In this document: piece after piece, positions 56,976-64,000 of the stretch | How positions within the stretch are numbered: the first letter of the stretch is position 1 | How the letters are laid out: each line of letters starts with the position of its first letter | Source of the DNA: Nitrospira sp. KM1 | Lineage (GTDB): Bacteria; Nitrospirota; Nitrospiria; Nitrospirales; Nitrospiraceae | Assembly: GCF_011405515.1 (NCBI RefSeq) | Contig: NZ_AP022671.1 | Location: forward strand, 1,240,001 to 1,304,000 | DNA: 64,000 nt | Reading direction: 5' to 3' | Translations under genes and position numbers: made by a program | The notes under the pieces: generated by a model | Told to the model about the DNA's origin: nothing | Database searches by the model: none | Seen by the model: the letters and a program-made list of their open reading frames with translations, nothing else

Positions 56976-57842
56976 ATGAAGCATGTGAATTTCGTATTGG
57001 GATATGGCTTAGGATTCTTTTTACTGGCAGGCGGCCTGGTTTGGAATACGGACGCCTCAGGTCAGGCGTGGCCGAATGAGCCACCAGGTTCACAATTGAT
57101 CACAGACTTCTCATTCAGCACAACAGGTGGTCAAGGCTGGAGCTACAACTGGTGGGGCCAGATTGTTGATGATGCAACTGCTCCAGGAAGTCCATCCAAG
57201 GTTATGCAATATAGACGTCCTTTAGGCAGCGCTGGTGCTGGTGGCGATGCGTGGTACGACTTCCCTGACTCAAACGAAATCTATGTCGGATTTTGGTGGA
57301 AACCAAGTAATCCGTTTCAAGGATGGCCTCACCTTCAAAATAAGGTGGCCTTTCTCTGGGGCCCTCCAGGCCAGGGGCAACTTGTATGGTATATGTTCGG
57401 AAACGAAAGAGGAGGTCCCTACTCATTTGGAGTACAACTCGAAACTCCTTGGAGCAATTGTCATCTAGGAAGTGGTTTCGGAGATTGCCCTGGCAGTTAT
57501 AACCTTTTCCCTAACCGAGGAGGTGGAACAATTGCTCTTGGCCAATGGCATAGGATTGAAATTTACGCAAAAGCAAGCAGTTCAACTTCCTCTCGTAATG
57601 GAATTTTAAGATGGTGGATGGATGGCGTATTACTAGGAGACTACTCTACAGTCAATTTGGCTTCACCTTGGACATGGTTCCAATTCACCCCCGCGTGGGA
57701 TTCCTTTGATTCTACTCAAACTGAAGAATTTTCACATCGATTCGATCATGCGAGGATCAGCAAACCGAACGGTAGCGGAAGTCCAGCTCCTGCGTCCGAT
57801 GCACAACCGCCAGCTTCTCCAACGGGACTTAGGGTCCAATAG
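56976..57842 (+). CDS. Secreted protein with lectin/lyase-like jelly-roll domain, unknown function
   Basis: The 288-residue protein has a signal peptide (VLGYGLGFFLLAGGLVWNTDASGQA) and a single domain rich in Trp and Gly. Phrases such as YVGFWWKPSNPFQGWPHLQN, GQWHRIEIYAKASSST and GILRWWMDGVLLGDY are typical of concanavalin-like jelly rolls found in polysaccharide lyases and laminin-G modules. Catalytic residues cannot be assigned. It ends in a Pro/Ala linker and PTGLRVQ, which looks like the first strand of an FN3 domain that is not there. Base composition is AT-richer than its neighbour, suggesting transfer. It lies 36 bp after the BACON gene. Confidence 0.75.
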   Translation: MKHVNFVLGYGLGFFLLAGGLVWNTDASGQAWPNEPPGSQLITDFSFSTTGGQGWSYNWWGQIVDDATAPGSPSKVMQYRRPLGSAGAGGDAWYDFPDSNEIYVGFWWKPSNPFQGWPHLQNKVAFLWGPPGQGQLVWYMFGNERGGPYSFGVQLETPWSNCHLGSGFGDCPGSYNLFPNRGGGTIALGQWHRIEIYAKASSSTSSRNGILRWWMDGVLLGDYSTVNLASPWTWFQFTPAWDSFDSTQTEEFSHRFDHARISKPNGSGSPAPASDAQPPASPTGLRVQ

Positions 57843-57900
57843 ATGCGTAGATATTTAGCAATTAAATCACTCATGACTACTGTAAACTCCCCCGTCAAGG
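57843..57900 (+). pseudogene. Possible 5' fragment of a gene interrupted by the IS element
   Basis: An ATG directly follows the stop of the previous gene (TAGATG) and opens a frame, MRRYLAIKSLMTTVNSPVKA, that enters the IS3-like element. It may be the start of a third operon gene destroyed by the insertion. The fragment is too short to identify. Confidence 0.25.
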
Positions 57901-58735
57901 CGACACTGCCAAGGGAGAACTTCGGGCTTCAAGATTGGCCCGATACGTGGCCGGCGGCAGGCCGGCCAATGCATCATGGGGCCGCTCTTCGTTGTAACTC
58001 TGCAACCATGCCGCAGTGATCTCCTGGATCTGGTCGAGTGACTCGAACACATAGGCATTGAGGACTTCGGTGCGATAGGTGCGGTTGAATCGCTCGATGA
58101 ACGCATTCTGATCCGGCTTGCCCGGCTGGATGTACCGCAGTTCGATCCCGCGTTCGGCACACCAGGTCATGAAGCGCTCCGCAATGAGTTCAGGGCCGTT
58201 GTCGAGCCGAATCGCCTGCGGCCGTCCCCGCCCGGGTGTTGGAGCAAGTGGTGGCCGGATCACGCGCTCGGCTGGCAGCGACGTATCGATTTCAATGGCC
58301 AGCGCTGCCCGCACACCTTCATCGAGGATGTTGAGCGTCCGAAACCGGCGGCCGCCATCGAGCGTGTCGCATGAAGTCCACGGCCCACGTGGTATTCGGC
58401 TATGGCACCACGACCAACGAGTGGCGCAGCCGAAGCGGCAGCCGCTTCTTGGTCCGCCGTGGTAAATTCAGCCGCAACTGACAGTACACCCGCCACAGCC
58501 GCTTATGGTTCCAGGGATGGCCGAGGTTCCGGAGCCGATCGCAACACTTCCCACCGACTCTTGGCCGCCACCAGCGTGGTCAAGGCCACGATCACTGGCG
58601 CATCCCGCCGGGCTCAATCCACGAGCGGCCGATAGTACGCGGCCCGATTCAATCCCACGGCGCGACAGGCCTGCTGAACCGGGAGACCGTTCACCGTCAC
58701 CAGATGCGTGACGACCTCCCGCCGTTCGGTAGGCC
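57895..58735 (-). pseudogene. IS3 transposase orfB, frameshifted remnant
   Basis: The C-terminal part is intact from 58314 (IRLDNGPELIAERFMTW, FIERFNRTYRTEVLNAYVF, NEERPHDALAG), keeping DDE-domain residues DNG and the final Glu. Upstream, fragments such as HPWNHKRLWRVYCQLRLNLP and WAVDFM occur in different frames with a stop after AAYYRPLVD, so at least three lesions inactivate it. The HPWNHKRLWRVYC-like signature points to the IS407/IS2-like side of IS3. Confidence 0.8.
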
Positions 58736-58998
58736 CTAGAGCTTTTTTGCGATGACATCCTTCAGCGCCAGATTCTCTAACGACAGGTCGGCATACATCC
58801 GTTTGAGCCGGCTGTTCTCGTGCTCAAGATCTTTCAGCCGCTTCACGCCGGAAGCCTCAAGGCCACCATACTTCGCTGTCCACTTGTAGTAGCTGAGCTG
58901 ATGCCGTAGTGCCGCCAGATCTCGTTGACGGGGCGGCAGGCATCGGCCTCTTTCAGAATAAACACAATCTGCATTTCAGTGAACTTCGACTGGCGCAT
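58736..58998 (-). pseudogene. IS3 transposase orfA, frameshifted remnant
   Basis: It begins MRQSKFTEMQIVFILKEADA, a typical helix-turn-helix orfA start. The frame breaks near 58890 and resumes as YYKWTAKYGGLEASGVKRLK, ending in the leucine-zipper-like LEHENSRLKRMYADLSLEN and a stop at 58736. A single-base indel explains the break. Confidence 0.75.
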
Positions 58999-59050
58999 GG
59001 GAACCTCCTGGCTAGGGTGGTGTATTGTGCCAGAAAGTTCTCCCTACTGA

Positions 59051-59206
59051 GTGTCGTGATTTCTGGGGAGCTTACGAGACGATCTGCTCTTCGGAGAATT
59101 TCGACCGCTTCATCGATCCGCTCCTTTCGTCGAGGACCGTTGAAGCCAGTAGTCTACTCCAGTTTTACGTTGCCGTCGTTTTCGGGGGAGACGTCACTGG
59201 TGAATT
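59051..59206 (+). other. Stretch right of the IS element, possible gene remnant
   Basis: About 155 bp between the IS right end and the stop of the prenyltransferase gene. A plus-strand frame through it (RDFWGAYETICSSENFDRF, then LLQFYVAVVFGG) reads like protein but has no start of its own and may be the tail of the interrupted gene or a remnant of another element. Confidence 0.3.
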
Positions 59207-60094
59207 TCACGCGAGGTAGACAATGAGGACAAATGTTACAATCCATCCAAGGATTGAAAACAGTACGGGGATGTCCTGCACGACAAGGTCGGTTGGGGAT
59301 CCTCCAAGATCTTTTTGATGCACTAAATAGAGGTAACGGAATATCCCAAAGATGACAAAAAGACTTGTAAGATATAAGTGCTCGGAATGAAACCTGCTCA
59401 CTGTGACAGTGTCCAATGTGTAAAGAATATAGGTCAATAAAGTCACAGGAGTAACAACAGAAATCAACTCGTCGACAAGCTTAATAGAGTATTCCTCTAA
59501 GACGGGTCGATGAGCGTTGGCCTCCGATCTCATCAAGAATAATTCGTGACGCCGTTTTGCCAGAGCCAGAAAAAGCGAAAGCAAAAACGTTGCGAGAATG
59601 AGCCAGGAGGACGGAATTACATTAATAGCAAAACCCCCAGCAAATACTCGAAGAACAAATCCTAGGCTAATACTAAATACATCGACGATAACTATATGCT
59701 TAAGCCATAAGCTATAGGCGACATTCATAACCCCATAAAGTGCTAGCGTACCTACAACTTCCAGAGAAAAATACGCAAGCGCAATAGCCAGTAACGAAAG
59801 TAAAATTGCCACAACACTAGCAAAACCTATACTTAGATCGCCTGATGCAATAGGCCTCAACCGTTTCTTCGGATGCATTCGATCATGTTCACGATCGTTA
59901 ATATCATTCACTAAATACATGGAACTGGACATCAAACTGAAGGCAATCGCAACGTATAGCGATGGCAATAATTTGCTTGGCTGATTTGCCCCTCCTGAAA
60001 AAAACAATGGGGCCAATACAAAAGCGTTCTTAATCCAGTCGGCGGGACGCAGTGCCCTCCCAAGCTTGCTTGCCAACTTTCTATAATCCTTCAC
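59207..60094 (-). CDS. UbiA-family prenyltransferase, decaprenyl-phosphate phosphoribosyltransferase-like
   Basis: The 295-residue membrane protein starts at a GTG (GTGAAGGATTAT). The first Asp-rich motif reads YLVNDINDREHDRMHPKKRLRP and the N-terminus LGRALRPADWIKNAFVLAPL, both typical of DPPR-synthase-like members that attach phosphoribose to polyprenyl phosphate. About eight or nine membrane helices are predicted. In actinobacteria the product leads to decaprenylphosphoryl arabinose; here it may supply a lipid-linked pentose for surface glycans. The gene is AT-rich relative to most of the window. Confidence 0.85.
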   Translation of the reverse strand: MKDYRKLASKLGRALRPADWIKNAFVLAPLFFSGGANQPSKLLPSLYVAIAFSLMSSSMYLVNDINDREHDRMHPKKRLRPIASGDLSIGFASVVAILLSLLAIALAYFSLEVVGTLALYGVMNVAYSLWLKHIVIVDVFSISLGFVLRVFAGGFAINVIPSSWLILATFLLSLFLALAKRRHELFLMRSEANAHRPVLEEYSIKLVDELISVVTPVTLLTYILYTLDTVTVSRFHSEHLYLTSLFVIFGIFRYLYLVHQKDLGGSPTDLVVQDIPVLFSILGWIVTFVLIVYLA

Positions 60095-60139
60095 AAAAAC
60101 CTGCTTACATTATTAATTCTGGATTTGTTCGCCAGTTCA

Positions 60140-61408
60140 TCACCGATTTTTATACGTAATTAGTGGAAGCCATTTCAATCTCTTGCCAATGTCTTCAATC
60201 CCCAATCCCGCAATAGCAATCACGTACGGCATAATGGGAACCATATAGCGAAATAACGGCAACGCGAGCCAATGAACAATGATGAAGTATGCTATCAGCA
60301 GAAGCGGCAGCCATATAAACATCGAAGGCCTCGCATAGATCACATATATCCCCCAAATTGCAAAAAGGTAAAAGATCAGGTTTACTCCTAGAATTAAGCC
60401 ATGGCTATTTCCAGATTCAGTCGAGTACCACATTCGAAAGAATTTTGCGGTCAAGAAGAATGGCATATCGCCAGGACTGCGAAGAAGCTTATTCCTGTAA
60501 TTCTGAAGTCCTGCTTCAAACAAAAAATTCGCTTTTTCTTTAGGCCCACCTCCAGGTTTTGGCGTCAAAAAGCCGGTCTTACTCAGGTTATCCAAGTACT
60601 CTGGCAAGGTTCGCTCCCTACTTTCTATAGTATAGAAATCAGAGGATGATCCATAAAGAAACACCATGCCACCGGACGTCGCGACGGGAATAAACTCTTG
60701 GAGAACAATGTAGTTTCGCAATGTCCACGGCAACAACGTTACTACGAAGGACAAAAGAAATATGAGGCCAGCCTTACGTATTTCGTTTTGATTTTTGGCT
60801 AAAAAGATTAGGAGGAACCCAAGAGGTATTGGCAAAAACTGCGTCGTTCCACGCGTGAGTGTCGCCAATCCGAGTACGATGCCAGATGCGCAATAACATA
60901 GATAGGAATTGAATTTGACGGCCTGGATGAAGAGTAATACAAATGAACACAAGAAAAATGTAAAATGCGCTTCAGGACCGATATAAAGCGTTGTATATAT
61001 GGCAAAGGGATAAACAGCCCAAACTACCGAAGAAAACTGCGCGATTGCCAAACTAAACACTTCTCGAACAATCAGGTATATAAGTACAACAGTTGCCGAA
61101 TCAATAATCACCTGAAACACTTTGACGGCCAACTGAGCATTTTCAGAAATCAGTGAGCAAGCTGCTATGATCACGGCGTAGAAAGGAGGAGTAAGAACTG
61201 AAAAAGAAGGGTCGCTGAACCCTTTTCCTTCAAGCAATAGCTGAGCGCCACTCAGGTACGCGTATGTGGCATTAGTCGATAATGGGAAGTCTGGATACAT
61301 CCACAATGCAAGAAGTCTGATTCCGAGAGCCGAAGTGAATAAAGCCAGTACCCATATCAATTCTCTCCTTGAAATCTTTGCGACGCTTTCCTCAATCTGA
61401 ATTCCCAA
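60140..61408 (-). CDS. Membrane glycosyltransferase, GT39/ArnT-like (PMT family)
   Basis: The 422-residue protein starts at a TTG, nine bases after a GCGGAG site. It has about ten to twelve membrane helices and a first loop with the acidic MYPDFPLSTNATYAYLSGAQ, where GT-C enzymes carry their catalytic Asp. The segment LATLTRGTTQFLPIPLGFLL matches the PMT_2 pattern. It probably moves a sugar from a lipid carrier, perhaps the product of the neighbouring prenyltransferase. AT-rich codon use marks it as part of a transferred block. Confidence 0.8.
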   Translation of the reverse strand: MGIQIEESVAKISRRELIWVLALFTSALGIRLLALWMYPDFPLSTNATYAYLSGAQLLLEGKGFSDPSFSVLTPPFYAVIIAACSLISENAQLAVKVFQVIIDSATVVLIYLIVREVFSLAIAQFSSVVWAVYPFAIYTTLYIGPEAHFTFFLCSFVLLFIQAVKFNSYLCYCASGIVLGLATLTRGTTQFLPIPLGFLLIFLAKNQNEIRKAGLIFLLSFVVTLLPWTLRNYIVLQEFIPVATSGGMVFLYGSSSDFYTIESRERTLPEYLDNLSKTGFLTPKPGGGPKEKANFLFEAGLQNYRNKLLRSPGDMPFFLTAKFFRMWYSTESGNSHGLILGVNLIFYLFAIWGIYVIYARPSMFIWLPLLLIAYFIIVHWLALPLFRYMVPIMPYVIAIAGLGIEDIGKRLKWLPLITYKNR

Positions 61409-61459
61409 AGCAGAGACTCCGCATCAAGACAAATCTATTTTTACATCAGCTTCTAAAAT

Positions 61460-62578
61460 TCACCAACTCAAGACTGTTTCACAAATTTGCCTGCCAACCT
61501 GTTTTGGATCAAGTATTTCATCAAAATAATTTCGAGATGCTCTTGCAGTTGCAACCACCTTCTTTGGATTTCCCAGAAATTCTTCCAGCAAACTCGGTAT
61601 TAGGCGATATTCAGTATCCATTGCGACAGGTTGGTCAGGAGATGTAGATGTATTTAGAGATAGGTAGTGCTCTCCTTCAACTAATGGAACAGTCCATTGC
61701 GTCTTGGGGTGTTGATCTAATACGGTACAACTTCCCAGTGCCAATTGATCGCACATACGCCATGGTACACAGTGATGCATGCCTAACCTGATAATACTAA
61801 GCCGGGACCGGGCAGTATGTTCCCAAAGTAGTTTAGGTGGTATTGGCTCCATAGTGTAGGCGATTCCGGCCTTTTCTAGCCGAGTGGTCATACTTTTGAT
61901 ATCTCCTCCGACTAAATAGGCAAGAAGAAATTTACTCCTCTTCGATTTGGCGACAGCCTCCAACAGCCGCAAACAGTGCTCGCTTCCTTCAACTTCATTA
62001 TTCCCTCCCCAAACTCTAACAATAAAAGTGATGTCGACCGTCGGGGTCTGATTGCGCAGTGCTCGCAAGAGTTTCAGGTGCTCAATAACAATCGGATTGC
62101 AGTTGAACAGAGGAATGACACGCCGATCATACGAATCTCTCTTCCAATAATTAGTTTTAAAGTAAATGTCGTTCACCTTGGCAAGATCCGAGCTAGTAAG
62201 TTCACCGGAGTCATGGCTGTCGATGCAGACCTTCAATTCTCTTCCGTCCGATAGACGAAACAGATATTCTCCAACTAGTGGGGTTGTTGATCTGTCATCC
62301 GAGCCAAACAACCGTGCCACATTATTTGCAACTGATTTACTTAGAGGAGCCAACGGACCAAGCAACCGTCCTGCTGTGTAGGAGTCCCTAAATGCAGCTA
62401 AACTTCTTAATACTGCAGGAAATCTTGCTGTGCTGGTAATGTTGAGATTACCGCCCTGTTCTGCCAGATATAATCTCAAACCTTGTCGATAGTATTTTTG
62501 GTACCACTCATACCAAAAATCAAAGGGAAAACTTTTAGCCTGCACATTTGTTACATGAGTTTTATCTAATCGAGTCAA
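61460..62578 (-). CDS. Predicted glycosyltransferase-like protein
   Basis: The start is taken as the TTG at 62578, five bases after GGAGG; the frame also opens at another TTG at 62590, but that lies inside the ribosome site. The product of about 372 residues has no signal peptide. The C-terminal part (VWGGNNEVEGSEHCLRLLEA, YTMEPIPPKLLWEHTARSRL, HCVPWRMCDQLALGSCTVLD) resembles the nucleotide-sugar half of GT-B transferases, with an exposed loop and a C-terminal helix carrying an E residue. The family and sugar are unknown. Confidence 0.6.
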   Translation of the reverse strand: MTRLDKTHVTNVQAKSFPFDFWYEWYQKYYRQGLRLYLAEQGGNLNITSTARFPAVLRSLAAFRDSYTAGRLLGPLAPLSKSVANNVARLFGSDDRSTTPLVGEYLFRLSDGRELKVCIDSHDSGELTSSDLAKVNDIYFKTNYWKRDSYDRRVIPLFNCNPIVIEHLKLLRALRNQTPTVDITFIVRVWGGNNEVEGSEHCLRLLEAVAKSKRSKFLLAYLVGGDIKSMTTRLEKAGIAYTMEPIPPKLLWEHTARSRLSIIRLGMHHCVPWRMCDQLALGSCTVLDQHPKTQWTVPLVEGEHYLSLNTSTSPDQPVAMDTEYRLIPSLLEEFLGNPKKVVATARASRNYFDEILDPKQVGRQICETVLSW

Positions 62579-62769
62579 GCGACCCTCCAAAAGACACAGA
62601 AATGTTCTGGTTCCGCTCCCGTATTGTAGTCACACCATGATTATCAAATTTCTTGAGAACCATATAGGATTTTTCTTTTTTTCAGTTTGAAGACCCTGGA
62701 AAGAATCAAATTGCACTCAACATTCTCTGCGTTTCCCAAGCGATCGACTCTGAAGAGAGCACCTAGATG
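62579..62769. other. Intergenic gap in the glycosylation block
   Basis: About 190 bp, AT-rich, with no gene or clear repeat; it probably holds the promoter of the glycosyltransferase-like gene. Confidence 0.4.
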
Positions 62770-64000
62770 TTATTCTTTCCTCATACGGAATAACATCGTT
62801 ACACCCTTCTCAGCCACGAAATCTCCTTTCGAGAGCAGAAATTCCTTGAGCGGTTCAGACAATTTGTATCCCAATAGATAATCATATTTTGAAAATATGA
62901 CATCCCACTTTACTTGATCCACGGTGATATTCCGCTCAATTTGTACATAACCTGTATCGGAAGAGCGCCGATGTATCAGGAACGCCCCACGCGCAGCCCA
63001 CAGGGTCGGAACGAATGCATGTCGATAGATGGTTGCGTAATGGGCCGTATTGAAGAAATGCATGTCCCAAAGCCAGCTTCCGGTCAATGATGGATCGTGA
63101 ACAAACATGGGGTAGAGCCTAGCCCCCTCGGGTAATTGCTTCAGCATCTGCACCTGTTCTTGTACTTCTTCGCCGATGCGATCCCAGTAATACCAGACCT
63201 CTGCCACTCGAACGACACAAACGCACAACAAGCCAATCAGGAGATAGCGCCCTACCCGTTTCGATAGATCGATCCTGAGCGCCAACAACATCAGAACGAT
63301 GGCTGGGACTACGATGCGCCGATCCACGTACGTTGATTGAACCCCGCCGCTCATCGGGGCGACGGCATACAGAACGAAAAGTATTCCTCCAACAAAAAAC
63401 AGCTCTCGGCTGACGAGTGGATTGGCGGTAACCTTCAGAGCGAACAACATCAATACAACGAATGACAGACCAAGTCCTCCGTCGATAATCAAATCATAGG
63501 TCAAGAATGGATATAACAATCCCATGACTTTCTTGACGAGGACTGGTTGCCACCATTCCATGGGGGCTTTCTCTAGAATTCCCGAGCTGTACCAGAGATA
63601 GATAAGGGTCGGCGGCACTAACGGCAGAAACCCGATAATCTGCTGAATTCCGAGCTTCTTCGCTTTGAGCAAATCCAGCCCCGCGAGACACGCGATAGAG
63701 ACTCCCAGGAACACAAACGCAGACAAATGCGTGACATAGCAAACGCCTGCGAGGATCGTGATCATAAAAACACGCCCCATGGTCCATGCAGACCGGAACC
63801 GTAGCCACAATGCCAATGTAACGAAAAAGAGGCCAAGACCCAGCAGATAGTTCGGCAACCCCATGGGCCAAAAGAAATTATAAAGAAACAGGGTGCTGAC
63901 GGGAGCATGCCAGTGAGGACGGGCATAGATAGCAACTCCCAGCAGATGAACTCCCATATTGAAAACCAGGATGATGAGCGACAGAAACAGCCTGCTCGCC
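62770..64000 (-). CDS. Multi-pass membrane protein, glycosyltransferase-like (5' end beyond window)
   Basis: The frame stays open to the window edge (ASRLFLSLIILVFN precedes the first internal Met at 63957 and continues a membrane helix), so the true start is outside. At least nine membrane helices are visible, followed by a soluble C-terminal domain of about 150 residues. The layout resembles GT-C/PMT-type or O-antigen-ligase-like proteins, but no catalytic motif is certain. Base composition returns toward the window norm here, unlike the neighbouring genes. Confidence 0.7.
   Translation of the reverse strand, partial: ASRLFLSLIILVFNMGVHLLGVAIYARPHWHAPVSTLFLYNFFWPMGLPNYLLGLGLFFVTLALWLRFRSAWTMGRVFMITILAGVCYVTHLSAFVFLGVSIACLAGLDLLKAKKLGIQQIIGFLPLVPPTLIYLWYSSGILEKAPMEWWQPVLVKKVMGLLYPFLTYDLIIDGGLGLSFVVLMLFALKVTANPLVSRELFFVGGILFVLYAVAPMSGGVQSTYVDRRIVVPAIVLMLLALRIDLSKRVGRYLLIGLLCVCVVRVAEVWYYWDRIGEEVQEQVQMLKQLPEGARLYPMFVHDPSLTGSWLWDMHFFNTAHYATIYRHAFVPTLWAARGAFLIHRRSSDTGYVQIERNITVDQVKWDVIFSKYDYLLGYKLSEPLKEFLLSKGDFVAEKGVTMLFRMRKE

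Larger units (their letters stand above)
57890..59050 (-). mobile_element. Decayed IS3-family insertion sequence
   Basis: An element of about 1.15 kb carries orfA and orfB of IS3 type on the minus strand, both broken by frameshifts and stops. AGGGAGAACTT occurs near the left end (57912-57922) and inverted near the right end (59035-59045), marking degenerate terminal repeats. The exact boundaries and target duplication could not be fixed. It splits a surface-protein operon from the AT-rich glycosylation genes. Confidence 0.75.

Overview
The window looks like a chromosomal segment of a Nitrospira-type bacterium (phylum Nitrospirota). This is inferred from a GC-rich Gram-negative background with lipopolysaccharide genes, a large MnxG-like multicopper oxidase, an atypical type II secretion/type IV pilus hybrid and NtrC-type regulation. 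No rRNA or other marker gene fixes the taxonomy. Almost everything is on the minus strand, so transcription runs from right to left. The exceptions are bioA and an outer-membrane-like protein (25158-27918) and two surface proteins (55581-57842).

Layout from left to right. (1) 1-7033: a multicopper oxidase cut by the window edge, a small periplasmic protein, and a histidine kinase/sigma-54 response regulator pair. Between the regulator and the small protein lie a good sigma-54 promoter match and two matching dyad sites. (2) 7229-15692: a PqqD-Memo fusion protein and an uncharacterised operon. The operon holds a MutL/GlmL-like ASKHA ATPase, its translationally coupled small partner, a biotinyl/lipoyl-barrel-like protein and four membrane proteins. 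This is the best candidate for an undescribed system. (3) 15810-25001: a compact envelope operon lepA-lepB-hldE(kinase)-kdsB-pyrG-kdsA-kdsD-pgsA-plsY, read from a perfect consensus promoter that shares its -35 box with the divergent bioA promoter. (4) 28024-39228: a pyrimidine operon pyrR-pyrB-pyrC-DUF4149-carA-sppA-M48 protease-carB-greA-SAM hydrolase. It is preceded by a complete PyrR attenuator: promoter, PyrR-binding loop, antiterminator, and a terminator that also covers the pyrR ribosome binding site. (5) 39530-42643: an unknown 593-residue protein and proA.

(6) 42804-53389: an eleven-gene secretion/pilus-like operon: a secretin carrying TPR repeats and a cohesin-like tail, three pseudopilins, a LysM lipoprotein, GspF, GspE and PilM/N/O/P-like proteins. 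It resembles atypical systems thought to export multicopper oxidases in Geobacter, which is notable because a multicopper oxidase lies in the same window. (7) 53592-64000: a polysaccharide/surface region with a UDP-sugar dehydrogenase, a BACON-repeat protein with an internal 321-bp duplication, a lectin-like protein, a decayed IS3-family element, an AT-rich stretch with a DPPR-synthase-like prenyltransferase and glycosyltransferases, and a membrane protein cut by the right edge.

Boundaries were read by eye. Start codons were chosen by Shine-Dalgarno sequence, overlap with the upstream stop, and family knowledge. No database search was possible.
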